Below are positions 16,034 to 24,402 of a DNA stretch of 64,000 nucleotides, one piece after another. The stretch is from contig CALXQR010000008.1 of assembly GCA_944390675.1 (NCBI GenBank), positions 1 to 64,000 of the forward strand. The letters run 5' to 3'. Position numbers and translations under genes: made by a program. Within the stretch, counting starts at the first letter, position 1. Each line of letters starts with the position of its first letter. This DNA is from an uncultured Burkholderiaceae bacterium (lineage in GTDB: Bacteria; Pseudomonadota; Gammaproteobacteria; Burkholderiales; Burkholderiaceae_F). Under the pieces are notes generated by a model. It searched no databases. It saw nothing but the letters and a program-made list of their open reading frames with translations, and had not been told where the DNA came from.

Positions 16034-17086
16034 TTAGTATTCTCTAAAAATACGCTGAATTTCTTTGGGATCAGATGTCCGTGTTAACGCAAGCTGAAGC
16101 AAAATACGCGATTTCTGAGGATTCAATGTTCCAGATTCGATCAATCCTTTTTCAGTCCACTCAGGTAAGCTCTTAGTCACAACTCCGTTTCCCACTCTTG
16201 AAGAACGAACGATCACAACGCCTTTGCTAACTGCGTCAAGTAAGCCTTCATATGTTTTATTACTAATCGAACCATTTCCTGAGCCGGCATGGACGATGCC
16301 TTTAGCTCCAGCCTTGACAAATGCATCAGTAGCGACTCGGTCGTCGCAAAGGTAAGAATAAACAATATCGACACGTGGTAGTGAGTTTACTTTTGAAATA
16401 TCAAATTCGCTCTTTGATGTATGACGACGTGTGCTTTCTTTGAAAAATTGAGGCTGTCCGGCGGCGATATACCCGAGAGTACCTAATTCCGGAGCCTTAA
16501 AGGTAGAAACGAGAGTGGTGTTGGTTTTTGTAACATCTCTTGCACCGTTAATTTCATCGTTCATTGCCACTAATACACCTTTACCGACAGCCTCGTCACT
16601 AGCAGCTACTTTGACGGCGTTTAAAAGGTTTACAGGTCCATCGGCGCTAATGGCCGTAGCAGGTCGCATAGACCCGACAATTACAACGGGTTTGTCACTT
16701 TTAATAGTGAGGTTGAGAAAATAGGCAGTTTCTTCCAGTGTGTCTGTACCGTGAGTGATTACGATGCCTTTGACCTTGGAATCCGCCAAAAGTTCATTAC
16801 AGCGTTTGGCAATTTTCAAGAGATTTTCTTCTGTGAGATTGGGGGATCCTACATTAACAATTTGCTCGCCAGAAACATCGGCGATTTCTTTAATGGCAGG
16901 TACAGCATCAATTAATGTCTGCACACCTAAATTACCAGATTTGTATCCAGTCATCTGTGTTGACGAAGCGGCGGTCCCAGCAATTGTTCCTCCTGTGGCG
17001 AGAATAACGACATCAGGTAAATCTGTTGCCATCGCCGTTCCAAAAGACGCCAACAAAGACAAAGTAAACAGTGCCTTTTTCAACAT
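16034..17086 (-). CDS. ansB: Periplasmic type II L-asparaginase (first copy)
   Basis: A 350-residue protein with a signal peptide (residues 1-20, cleavage after ATAMA-like GTAMA). The mature enzyme shows the two asparaginase active-site motifs: ILATGGTIAG (nucleophile Thr34) and THGTDTLEET (Thr114-Asp115). It hydrolyses L-asparagine to aspartate and ammonia in the periplasm. The aspartate can enter through Dcu and be deaminated to fumarate, linking it to the lyases around it. GAGGTG lies 6 nt before the ATG. A second copy of identical length is at 33777-34829. Confidence 0.93.
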   Translation of the reverse strand: MLKKALFTLSLLASFGTAMATDLPDVVILATGGTIAGTAASSTQMTGYKSGNLGVQTLIDAVPAIKEIADVSGEQIVNVGSPNLTEENLLKIAKRCNELLADSKVKGIVITHGTDTLEETAYFLNLTIKSDKPVVIVGSMRPATAISADGPVNLLNAVKVAASDEAVGKGVLVAMNDEINGARDVTKTNTTLVSTFKAPELGTLGYIAAGQPQFFKESTRRHTSKSEFDISKVNSLPRVDIVYSYLCDDRVATDAFVKAGAKGIVHAGSGNGSISNKTYEGLLDAVSKGVVIVRSSRVGNGVVTKSLPEWTEKGLIESGTLNPQKSRILLQLALTRTSDPKEIQRIFREY

Positions 17087-17710
17087 AACACACCTCAGTA
17101 GTTTGATTAAAAGAACTCATCTTTAATTATGTAGATAGATGAGTTTGAACATAAAATCATGCAAAGAGGGAATAAACGCTATGCGTGTGATTCATTAAAA
17201 AAGGCTGAGGAAAAGAATTTTTATTCAGTTTCTTGTAACAGACAAATTTGCTCTTCAAGCCCCCAAGAGAGTTTTAGCATGGCTGGATAAGTTCCATTGA
17301 GTCAACGTGTCTGCAAATGTCTGCAAAATGGTCATGCATTTTTTCATTTTCTTCATTGCAGGTGATGCTGGCAAAGAGTTCTTCGAGAAGCTGAATATCA
17401 ATAATCGACTCATCTTTGATGCTGCTTGATATGCCGAGCCAGGAAGAAATCGAAAACAATAAAGGGAATTACATAAAAGTGGATTGAGTGAATACAACGT
17501 ATGGAAATCAGCCAATGATGGCAAAGATCAAGGATGGAATACTCAATCTATACACATGCATATAAGTATTTGAAACTTGTTGTTTGTTATTTTCTTAGAT
17601 TCAGGGGAATACCAGAATGGAATGCAGTATGCAGAATATCACGTACGGTGCTTTGCTAGGTGACGGGTTATACACTGTCACCTAGCCAATGGAATTTAGG
17701 AAAATATAGA
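17087..17710. other. 624-bp gap between ansB and phoR with no convincing gene
   Basis: Next to ansB lies its promoter region. Minus-strand frames between 17255 and 17524 are open for up to 89 codons but overlap each other, lack good ribosome sites and resemble no family I know. They may be remnants of a lost gene. A stem-loop near phoR is listed separately. Confidence 0.5.
17655..17686 (-). terminator. Stem-loop downstream of phoR
   Basis: GCTAGGTGAC and GTCACCTAGC form a perfect 10-bp stem with a 12-nt loop, 24 nt after the phoR stop. There is no T tract on either strand, so it may stabilise the 3' end rather than terminate alone. Confidence 0.45.
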
Positions 17711-18958
17711 TTAAGCCAGCAGATTTTCTTTCGGGAAAATCAAACTGAAAGTGGAACCTTTACCGGGTTCGGACTGAATATCCAGTCGGCAATTATTGCG
17801 GATAGCCACGTGCTTAACAATGGCAAGTCCCAAACCCGTGCCGCCCTTTTCACGCGAGCGGCTTTTATCGACGCGGTAAAAGCGCTCGGTCAGCCTCGGG
17901 ATGTCGTCTGCGTCAATGCCGATGCCGTTATCCTTAACCGAGAAAACCGCGGAGCCGTCGTCAGGATTTTCAAACCAGTTGATTTCAATTTTTCCGCCGT
18001 CAGGCGTGTAGCGCACGGCGTTGGTGACAAGGTTTAAGCACGCGCTTCGGATTTCATCCACGTGCCCCATCACGGCTTCATCGGTGGTGATATTGGTGTC
18101 AATGGTATGCCGCCCTTGAGAAAGCGCCACGCCGTCTTCGGCAAGGCTTGCGACAAGCTTAGCCATGTTGACGACTTCTGGGGGATCCGTTTCCTGCTCG
18201 TCTTTATTTTCTAAGCGCGAAAGCGACAGCAAGTCGTTGACGAGATTTTGCATGCGGCCTGATTCTTGCTGCATCAAAAGCAAATGTTCATGAAGCGTTT
18301 TTTCATCAAGCTCTTTACCCCTCAAAATCATGTCCAAAAAGCCCGTGATGACGGTAAGCGGTGTGCGAAGCTCGTGGCTGACGTTCGCGACAAAGTCTTT
18401 ACGCATCTCGTCGTTCCGTCTCTGTTCGGTGATGTCGCGCGCGACCACAATAAAGTGCGTCTTGTCGGCAACCACCGCAGAGAGCATGAGCACTCGTCCA
18501 GGTTCCTTGGATTTCACTTCAATGGGCAACGAAAAGTCGCCTTTTTCCAAATATTCAATGATTTTCGGGTTATCAAAGACGAGGTTAAAGGCCATGCCGA
18601 GGTGTTTGGCAAGCGTGATGCCTAAATATTTTTCCGCAGCCGGATTGCACCACTCGACCGTGTGGCCTTGACGGAAAAGCACGACTGCTTCAGGAAGCGC
18701 AGAAAGCGACAGGCGATAGCGGTCAATTCTTGCCGTAAAACGCGTCTGATCGCTTCGCATCTGTTCGGCTTCGTACTGATTGATCCAGCCGTCACTCATT
18801 TTGTAGATGATGTAGCAGACAAGGAAAATGAGCGTCACGCACGTGCCGATTAACGTTTTTTCCAAAGTGGTTGTCAGAAAAAGAAGCCCCGCGATGACGG
18901 CGACAGCAACTAAACCCAAGATGCAGAATAACCTAGGAGATATGTTTTTGGTTGACAT
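17711..18958 (-). CDS. phoR: Phosphate-regulon sensor histidine kinase PhoR
   Basis: A 415-residue kinase. Two transmembrane segments lie near residues 9-30 and 34-52. A PAS domain follows (about 80-180), then the H box SHELRTPLT with phospho-acceptor His195. The ATP-binding domain has N (LVTNAVRYTPDGG), G1 (VKDNGIGID) and G2 (GGTGLGLAIVKH) boxes. Almost no periplasmic loop is present, as is typical of PhoR, which senses phosphate through Pst/PhoU. GAGGATATC precedes the ATG. It lies 31 nt after phoB, its cognate regulator. Confidence 0.92.
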   Translation of the reverse strand: MSTKNISPRLFCILGLVAVAVIAGLLFLTTTLEKTLIGTCVTLIFLVCYIIYKMSDGWINQYEAEQMRSDQTRFTARIDRYRLSLSALPEAVVLFRQGHTVEWCNPAAEKYLGITLAKHLGMAFNLVFDNPKIIEYLEKGDFSLPIEVKSKEPGRVLMLSAVVADKTHFIVVARDITEQRRNDEMRKDFVANVSHELRTPLTVITGFLDMILRGKELDEKTLHEHLLLMQQESGRMQNLVNDLLSLSRLENKDEQETDPPEVVNMAKLVASLAEDGVALSQGRHTIDTNITTDEAVMGHVDEIRSACLNLVTNAVRYTPDGGKIEINWFENPDDGSAVFSVKDNGIGIDADDIPRLTERFYRVDKSRSREKGGTGLGLAIVKHVAIRNNCRLDIQSEPGKGSTFSLIFPKENLLA

Positions 18959-18989
18959 GATATCCTCGGTAAATTAAAAACTGACGCGA

Positions 18990-19715
18990 CTATTCGGATA
19001 CATGTGCCCGATAACCCAGACCGCGCACAGTTTGAAGCAAGTTTTCAGCGCGTGTGCCTTGAAGCTGTTTACGAAGGCGCAGCATATGCACGTCAACGGT
19101 GCGTTCATCCACGTAGGCGTTATCCCAGACAAGATTTAAAAGCATCTCGCGGCTGTAGACGCGTTCGGGATTTTTCGCAAAAACGAGCAGCAGTTTAAAT
19201 TCTTTGGCCGAAAGGGAAAGCGGTTGTCCGTCAACCTTGGCTTCAAAACTCGCCTCATTCATAGTAAGCGGCCCGCAGACGACATCGACTTGTTTGCTCT
19301 CTTCGCCGGCTTGTGCTTGAAACTGATAGCGGCGCAAAACGGCTTGAATGCGAGCAATCAGTTCTCGCGGCATAAAGGGTTTGACGATGTAGTCGTCGGC
19401 TCCCGCGTTTAAGCCCTTGACGCGGTCGGATTCACTGCCGCGGGCGGTGAGCATGATCACAGGCAGGTGTTTTGTTTTAGGATCGGCGTGAAGTTTCTGA
19501 AGCCAATCAACGCCCGAGAGTTCCGGGAGCATGTAGTCAAGCAAAATCAGATCGGGCGGCGTTTCATCAACAATTGTTTGCGCACGGATTGTGTCTTCAG
19601 CGCATTCAACTTCAAAGCCCGCGGCTGCGCACGCAAAAGAAATCAGTGTGCGGATTGCCGCTTCATCTTCAACAATCAAAATACGTGCGGCTTTAGCTTG
19701 ACTGCTTTCTGTCAT
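18990..19715 (-). CDS. phoB: Phosphate response regulator PhoB
   Basis: A 241-residue OmpR/PhoB-type regulator. The receiver domain carries the acidic pair in VEDE (16-18) and phospho-acceptor Asp60 in LILLDYMLPE. The C-terminal winged helix has LSAKEFKLLLVF and VDVHMLRLRKQL. It binds Pho boxes such as the one at 21424-21452. A ribosome site AAAGGA lies upstream. A terminator separates it from phoU, so phoB-phoR probably has its own promoter in the 92-bp gap. Confidence 0.92.
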   Translation of the reverse strand: MTESSQAKAARILIVEDEAAIRTLISFACAAAGFEVECAEDTIRAQTIVDETPPDLILLDYMLPELSGVDWLQKLHADPKTKHLPVIMLTARGSESDRVKGLNAGADDYIVKPFMPRELIARIQAVLRRYQFQAQAGEESKQVDVVCGPLTMNEASFEAKVDGQPLSLSAKEFKLLLVFAKNPERVYSREMLLNLVWDNAYVDERTVDVHMLRLRKQLQGTRAENLLQTVRGLGYRAHVSE

Positions 19716-19807
19716 GAAATACGTCCTTTCTAATTTTCAATGACGGTCCGTCTGTTAATGCTTTTCGGCCTACCTAGATTAAATGATAGGCCAAAAATGA
19801 CGGTTTT

Positions 19808-19843
19808 ATAAAAATAAACCTTCGTGCCTGTTGTACGAAGGTT
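19808..19843 (-). terminator. Terminator after phoU
   Basis: AACCTTCGT and ACGAAGGTT form a 9-bp stem with a 9-nt loop, followed on the minus strand by TTATTTTTA. It lies 9 nt after the phoU stop and should reduce read-through into phoB. Confidence 0.75.
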
Positions 19844-19852
19844 CAATTTTCT

Positions 19853-20563
19853 TTATGAAAGTTTGGTTAAATTTTCCGGCAGCGCATCAAGTCTTAAGTG
19901 CCGGATGTCTTCACCATCCAAAATAAAGATCACGTGTTCGGCGATGTTCGTCGCATGATCGCCCAAGCGTTCATAGGCTTTAAGTAAGTCCAAGGCGCCT
20001 AAGACATGCTCTACATTTTCCGGGTGCTCTTTTAAGTAAAGGGTGACGACCTTCACACCTTCATTGAACGCTTTATCGACGTCGTTATCGGAGCGAAGCG
20101 TGTTGACAGCGGCCGTTTCCGATAAGTTTTTGAGCGCAAGCATCGCAAGGTTCACGGTTTTAACGGTGTTTTCAACAATACCGGTTTGGGAGAGCTTTTC
20201 GATAAGGTCTTCGGGAACTTCGGCGCGGCTTGCGCGGGCGATGTTGCGCGCTTGATCGCCCATGCGCTCAAAGTCCGTTGCCATCTTTGCGATGCCGAAG
20301 ACAAAACGCAGATCGTTGGCGGCGGGTTGGTGCTTAGCGATTAAAAGTGTCGCGCAGCGGTCGGTGGAGACTTCAAGCGCATTAATTGCGGCATCACGGT
20401 CGCAGACCGCTTCGGCTAAATCAATGTCGGCCGTGCGAAAAGCTTTCGTAGCGTTCGTAATCTGTTCGACCACTAAGTCGCCCATGCTGTAGAGCAGGTG
20501 CTTCAGTTCATCCAAGTCTTCGTCAAACTGGTGCACCAAGTGTGTTTGTGCGGACATAATCAT
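19853..20563 (-). CDS. phoU: Phosphate-signalling regulator PhoU
   Basis: A 236-residue all-helical protein with two PhoU repeats. Each has the metal-binding ExxxD-type helix, visible in ATDFERMGDQARNIARA (about 133-149) and KAYERLGDHATNIAEHV near residue 205. PhoU couples the Pst transporter to PhoR and represses the regulon when phosphate is plentiful. It is directly downstream of pstB (22 nt). The start could also be the second Met two codons later. Confidence 0.92.
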   Translation of the reverse strand: MIMSAQTHLVHQFDEDLDELKHLLYSMGDLVVEQITNATKAFRTADIDLAEAVCDRDAAINALEVSTDRCATLLIAKHQPAANDLRFVFGIAKMATDFERMGDQARNIARASRAEVPEDLIEKLSQTGIVENTVKTVNLAMLALKNLSETAAVNTLRSDNDVDKAFNEGVKVVTLYLKEHPENVEHVLGALDLLKAYERLGDHATNIAEHVIFILDGEDIRHLRLDALPENLTKLS

Positions 20564-20585
20564 TTTCGTTAATCCTTTTTTCTCT

Positions 20586-21356
20586 TTAACCGAAACGGCC
20601 CGTGATGTAGTCTTCCGTGGCTTTCTTGGTCGGATGCGTGAACATCATCTCGGTTTTGCCGAATTCAATTAATTCACCTAAATACATGTAGGCAGTGAAG
20701 TCTGAAATACGTGCGGCCTGCTGCATGCTGTGCGTGACAATCACCACCGTATATTCTTTTTTGAGTTCGTTAATCAGGTCTTCGATTTTCGCAGTTGAAA
20801 TCGGGTCAAGGGCTGAGCACGGTTCATCCAAAAGAAGCACTTCGGGCTTCACTGCGATGGCACGGGCAATGCAAAGACGCTGTTGCTGACCGCCCGAGAG
20901 GGCAAAACCGGAAGCCGAGAGCTTATCTTTCACGTCGGTCCAAAGGGCGGCCTTTTTGAGCGCCCATTCCACGCGATCGTCCAATTCTGACTTCGGGAGC
21001 TTTTCAAAGAGACGCACACCGTAGGCGATGTTGTCGTAGATGGACATCGGAAAGGGGGTGGGGCGCTGAAACACCATGCCGACCTTCGAGCGCAGGCGGT
21101 CGACGCCTTCGGTCTTTGTGACGATGTTTTCGCCGTCAAGCCAAATTTCACCCTCAGCGCGTTGCTCGCCATAGAGCTCATACATGCGGTTGAAAGTGCG
21201 CAAAAGGGTGGATTTCCCACAGCCCGAGGGGCCGATAAAGGCGGTGACTTTATTTTCCGCAATCGAAAGATTAATATTTTTGAGCGCGTGAAAAGCACCG
21301 TAGTAGAAGTTGAAATTTTTGACCTCAAGTTTGGGGGTCATGGTCGTTTCCGACAT
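20586..21356 (-). CDS. pstB: Phosphate ABC transporter ATP-binding protein PstB
   Basis: A 256-residue ABC ATPase. Walker A is GPSGCGKST, the PstB-typical [15 protein letters not shown] follows, the signature is LSGGQQQR and Walker B is [12 protein letters not shown]. It energises high-affinity phosphate uptake with PstC and PstA, which are not in this window; a threonine aldolase gene lies divergently upstream instead of pstSCA. AAGGAG lies 9 nt before the ATG. Control by PhoB is expected from the adjacent Pho box. Confidence 0.94.
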   Translation of the reverse strand: MSETTMTPKLEVKNFNFYYGAFHALKNINLSIAENKVTAFIGPSGCGKSTLLRTFNRMYELYGEQRAEGEIWLDGENIVTKTEGVDRLRSKVGMVFQRPTPFPMSIYDNIAYGVRLFEKLPKSELDDRVEWALKKAALWTDVKDKLSASGFALSGGQQQRLCIARAIAVKPEVLLLDEPCSALDPISTAKIEDLINELKKEYTVVIVTHSMQQAARISDFTAYMYLGELIEFGKTEMMFTHPTKKATEDYITGRFG

Positions 21357-21410
21357 CCCGAAGACTCCTTCGAAAAATTACTTTTTGACTTTTACTTGTG
21401 TTGGCCGAAG

Positions 21411-21452
21411 TCTATAAGTCAGGTATGACTAAAAGATGACACTTTTATGACA
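21411..21452 (-). promoter_or_regulatory. Pho box and -10 element upstream of pstB
   Basis: Read on the minus strand, three half-sites follow at an 11-bp period: TGTCATA, AAAG, TGTCATC, TTTT, AGTCATA. The first two match the PhoB direct-repeat consensus closely. A -10-like TATAGA follows 7 bp after the last half-site, about 55 nt before the pstB start. Confidence 0.85.
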
Positions 21453-21526
21453 TTCTTGTGAAAGCGTCACAAAGCGTTTTGAGTCGGCTAGTATTGATGG
21501 TTCCGGACGGCAAAGGAGACCGAAAA

Positions 21527-22552
21527 ATGATTCGTTTAGCCTGCGACTACCAGGAAGGTTGTCACCCGAAGATTCTTGAAAAACTTGTGCAAACTAATTT
21601 GGAGAGCACGCCGGGCTACGGCACGGACGCTTATTGTGAAAGCGCGAAAGCGAAGATCCGTGAGGCTTGCGGCGCGCCCAAAGCGGATGTCTTTTTATTA
21701 ATCGGCGGCACGCAAACGAATTCCACTGTGATTCGCGCGATCTTGAGACCCTGTGAAGGCGTGATCGCTGTCGAAAGCGGCCACATCAACGGGCACGAGG
21801 GCGGTGCGATCGAAATGGGCGGCCACAAGGTGCTCACGATTGCCCCGCACGACGGCAAGATGGTTGCCGAAGAATTGGATAAGTACATTACGGATACGTT
21901 GACCGCACCCTCTTGGGATCATGCAGTCATTCCCGCAATGGTGTATATCTCGCAAGCGACGGAAACGGGTTCGGTTTATACGCTTGCTGAACTTGAAGCG
22001 ATCAGCGCGGTGTGCCGTCGTCACAAGATGCCGCTTTTCATTGATGGCGCTCGGTTGGGTTATGCGCTTGCCAGCGAAGGCGCGGACATGACCTTAAAAG
22101 ATATCGCGCGTTTGGCGGACGTTTTTTATATTGGCGGCACCAAGGTCGGAGCCCTTTTAGGTGAAGCGGTGGTCTTTACGAATACGGCGCTCTCAAAGAG
22201 CTTCTTTACCATCATGAAGCAAGGCGGCGCGGTGCTCGCTAAAGGCCGCCTGTTGGGTATTCAGTTTGATACGCTTTTCACCGATAACCTTTATTTTGAA
22301 ATCAGCCGTCATGCGGTTGCGATGGCGATGAAGTTAAAAGAAGCTTTTAAAGCGAAGGGTTATCGCTTCTATTCTGAGAGCCCCTCCAATCAGCAGTTTG
22401 TGATTTTGGAAAATGAAAAGCTCGCAGAAATTGAAAAGAGCGTTCAGGTGTCGCACTGGTGCAAGGTTGACGATAAGCACATGGCTGTGCGTTTCTGCAC
22501 AAGCTGGGCGACAACGGAAGAGACGATTGACCGAGTGATTGAATTGCTTTGA
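21527..22552 (+). CDS. ltaE: Low-specificity L-threonine aldolase
   Basis: A 341-residue PLP enzyme of the beta-eliminating lyase/threonine aldolase family, fold type I. The PLP lysine is in FYIGGTKVGALLG (about residue 205). LLIGGTQTN and FIDGARLGYAL are the usual phosphate- and pyridine-binding segments. It cleaves threonine or allo-threonine to glycine and acetaldehyde. The ATG at 21527 follows AAGGAG with 8-nt spacing; an upstream in-frame start is less likely. It is divergent from pstB, so the Pho box region is shared. Confidence 0.9.
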   Translation: MIRLACDYQEGCHPKILEKLVQTNLESTPGYGTDAYCESAKAKIREACGAPKADVFLLIGGTQTNSTVIRAILRPCEGVIAVESGHINGHEGGAIEMGGHKVLTIAPHDGKMVAEELDKYITDTLTAPSWDHAVIPAMVYISQATETGSVYTLAELEAISAVCRRHKMPLFIDGARLGYALASEGADMTLKDIARLADVFYIGGTKVGALLGEAVVFTNTALSKSFFTIMKQGGAVLAKGRLLGIQFDTLFTDNLYFEISRHAVAMAMKLKEAFKAKGYRFYSESPSNQQFVILENEKLAEIEKSVQVSHWCKVDDKHMAVRFCTSWATTEETIDRVIELL

Positions 22553-22914
22553 TTCGTTTTTTCCTCTTTGAAACCTGAGCTCCGCTTTAACATCTCTACG
22601 CAAGTAGAGTTCTAAACGGATCAGGGAGATCGAGGAGCACTAAGCAACGCCGACGTTTGGCAGGAATCGTATTTCTCATCCAAGCGTTGGCGTTTTCTGT
22701 TCTTAGCTGTTACTGGCACCTTGCCTTGCACGGCTTCGGTCCTTGTTTGAAGCCGATTACCACTGTTTTAATTTTGAAATCCTATTTCATTTTGACGATA
22801 TTAATATTGTTAGATCAATGTTAACATCTGTTAGCGTATTGATAGACTCGGCGTTGCTGGCGCCGCTCGTGCAAAAATAACTCTGAAACTATACAACGAT
22901 CAAACGATACGATT
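22553..22914. other. Gap with a long stem-loop and a 10-bp inverted repeat
   Basis: At 22581-22620 there is an extended hairpin: TCCG..TTTA outside, CTCTAC-GCAA-GTAGAG in the middle (GNRA loop), and TAAA..CGGA closing it, 28 nt after ltaE. AGCAACGCCG (22643-22652) is repeated inverted as CGGCGTTGCT (22849-22858), bracketing about 200 bp without a gene. The second arm ends where similarity to the next, truncated gene begins, so the segment may be a rearrangement scar. Confidence 0.45.
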
Positions 22915-23829
22915 ATGGAACTCACTTACGATGATTACGAGAAAAGCCGCTCTTATACCCAGGATTTAACTTTTAAGGGCGCTCAAGCATTTTTTAAATC
23001 GAGGGAAAAACAGCTCAATAAGTCCGAAATGAAATCGCTTGGATTGATCGGCTCGGACGGGTTGTATACAAATCTTGCTTTACTGTTCTCCGATCAATGC
23101 TCGTTTTCTATCAAACTTGCTGTGTTCACAAATGATGAAACCACTCAAGAGGAAATATTCGTTGATAGAGCTGGATTCTCCGGTTCAATTTTTGAACAAC
23201 TGGAAAAAAGTGACCAATGGCTAAACCTTCACAACAAAATTGGCGCAACATTTAAAGGCCTTAATCGAATTGATCATCGAGACTATCCCAGCAAGGCCTT
23301 AAGAGAAGCTTTGGTTAACGCTATTGCACACAGAGACTATTCATTAAACGGTCCCATTCTCATCAACATTTTTGATGACAAAATTGAATTTATATCAATT
23401 GGCGGGCTAGTCAAGGGATTAAATTTCGACGATATGATGTTGGGCGTTTCCAGACCGAGAAATGTTAACTTATCAAGTGCTTTTATCAAGCTGGGACTGG
23501 CAGAAGGCTGGGGATCCGGCATTCGAAATATTAAAAAGCAGTATAAAAATAACGCCTGCCAACCTCAATTTCTCATTTCAACGCATGCGGTGAAAGTTGT
23601 TTTGCCGAGACTTAAGGAAAAATCACCCAAAAAGCTCTCTGCCTCGGAGTCAAAGGTCGTTGAATATTTGCAAAGCCACGAAACGGTGAACCGGGCAACA
23701 TTACAGAAATATTTAGCCTTATCTCAATCTTCTGTCATTAATATTCTCAGAGGATTGATTGAAAAAGAAATCCTGATAGCGGAAAAAGACGACAGAAAAG
23801 TTAACTACAAACTCACTAATACAAAGTAG
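22861..23829 (+). pseudogene. 5'-truncated AlbA_2/HATPase-type putative transcriptional regulator
   Basis: The open part (ATG at 22915, 304 codons) matches the C-terminal two-thirds of RecG-like ATP-binding regulators. It has DYPSKALREALVNAIAHRDY (the GHKL N box), IEFISIGGLVKG, GLAEGWGSGIRNI and a C-terminal winged helix (about 240-300). The N-terminal AlbA_2 domain, with its usual ESxxLEFK and GGxLxIGV motifs, is missing. In-frame codons upstream of the ATG (RRSCKNNSETIQRSND) still look like family sequence back to about 22861, then stop codons appear. No ribosome site precedes the ATG. It is probably a remnant; a short expressed form is possible. Confidence 0.6.
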
Positions 23830-23867
23830 CCGTTATTTGAGTTCAACAGATAACTTAGCATTCAGCG

Positions 23868-23901
23868 AAAAAGGCCGTTCACAGTAGGTGGCAGCCTTTT
23901 C
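23868..23901. terminator. Bidirectional terminator between the regulator remnant and the RidA-like gene
   Basis: AAAAAGGC pairs with GCCTTTT around an 18-nt loop; each arm gives T-rich RNA on one strand. A second small inverted repeat, TTAATCG / CGATTAA, lies 6-26 nt further, next to the minus-strand stop. Confidence 0.5.
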
Positions 23902-23931
23902 CCATTTAATCGACTTAGGCGATTAACGTGT

Positions 23932-24393
23932 TTAGTCCGTGACTTCAACAATCGCCGTCAATTCAATAGGTGCACCTTCAGGCAGCGCATTGGCGCCAAG
24001 CGCAATGCGTGTGCCGACGCCGGCTGCGCCATAAAGATCGCGGAAAAGCTCCGAGGCGCCGTTGATCACTTGCGGATGCTCTTCAAAGTCTTGCGTGCAG
24101 CGCACAAAGCCCGTGAGGTGCACAAATTGTTTGACACGATCCAAGTCGCCTAATTCCCGCTTTAAAACGGAGAGAACATTTAAGGCGCTCAATTTTGCGG
24201 CGGCTTTGCCTTCTTCAAGGGTGAGCGTCTCACCTACGACGCCTTTGACTTGAAGGACGCTATTGATATCAGGCGTTTGGCCTGAGACATACACGAGATT
24301 ACCCACGCGGCGTGTGTAAACGTAAAGCCCAGCTGGATCGGCAACAGGAGGAAGCTCCAAGCTCATTTCCTTGAGTTTTTGTTCGACTTTCAT
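23932..24393 (-). CDS. RidA/YjgF-family protein (YjgH-like)
   Basis: A 153-residue member of the YjgF/YER057c/UK114 superfamily. Canonical segments are NLVYVSGQTP, AKLSALNVLSVLKRELGDLDRV and GVGTRIALGANALPEGAPIELTA. It is longer than archetypal RidA (about 130) and of the subgroup that often lacks the deaminase Arg. RidA deaminates reactive enamines released by PLP enzymes; members of this longer subgroup have less certain roles. It starts 9 nt after the upstream hydrolase, so the two are co-transcribed. Confidence 0.85.
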   Translation of the reverse strand: MKVEQKLKEMSLELPPVADPAGLYVYTRRVGNLVYVSGQTPDINSVLQVKGVVGETLTLEEGKAAAKLSALNVLSVLKRELGDLDRVKQFVHLTGFVRCTQDFEEHPQVINGASELFRDLYGAAGVGTRIALGANALPEGAPIELTAIVEVTD

Positions 24394-24402
24394 TGTTTTG
24401 TC

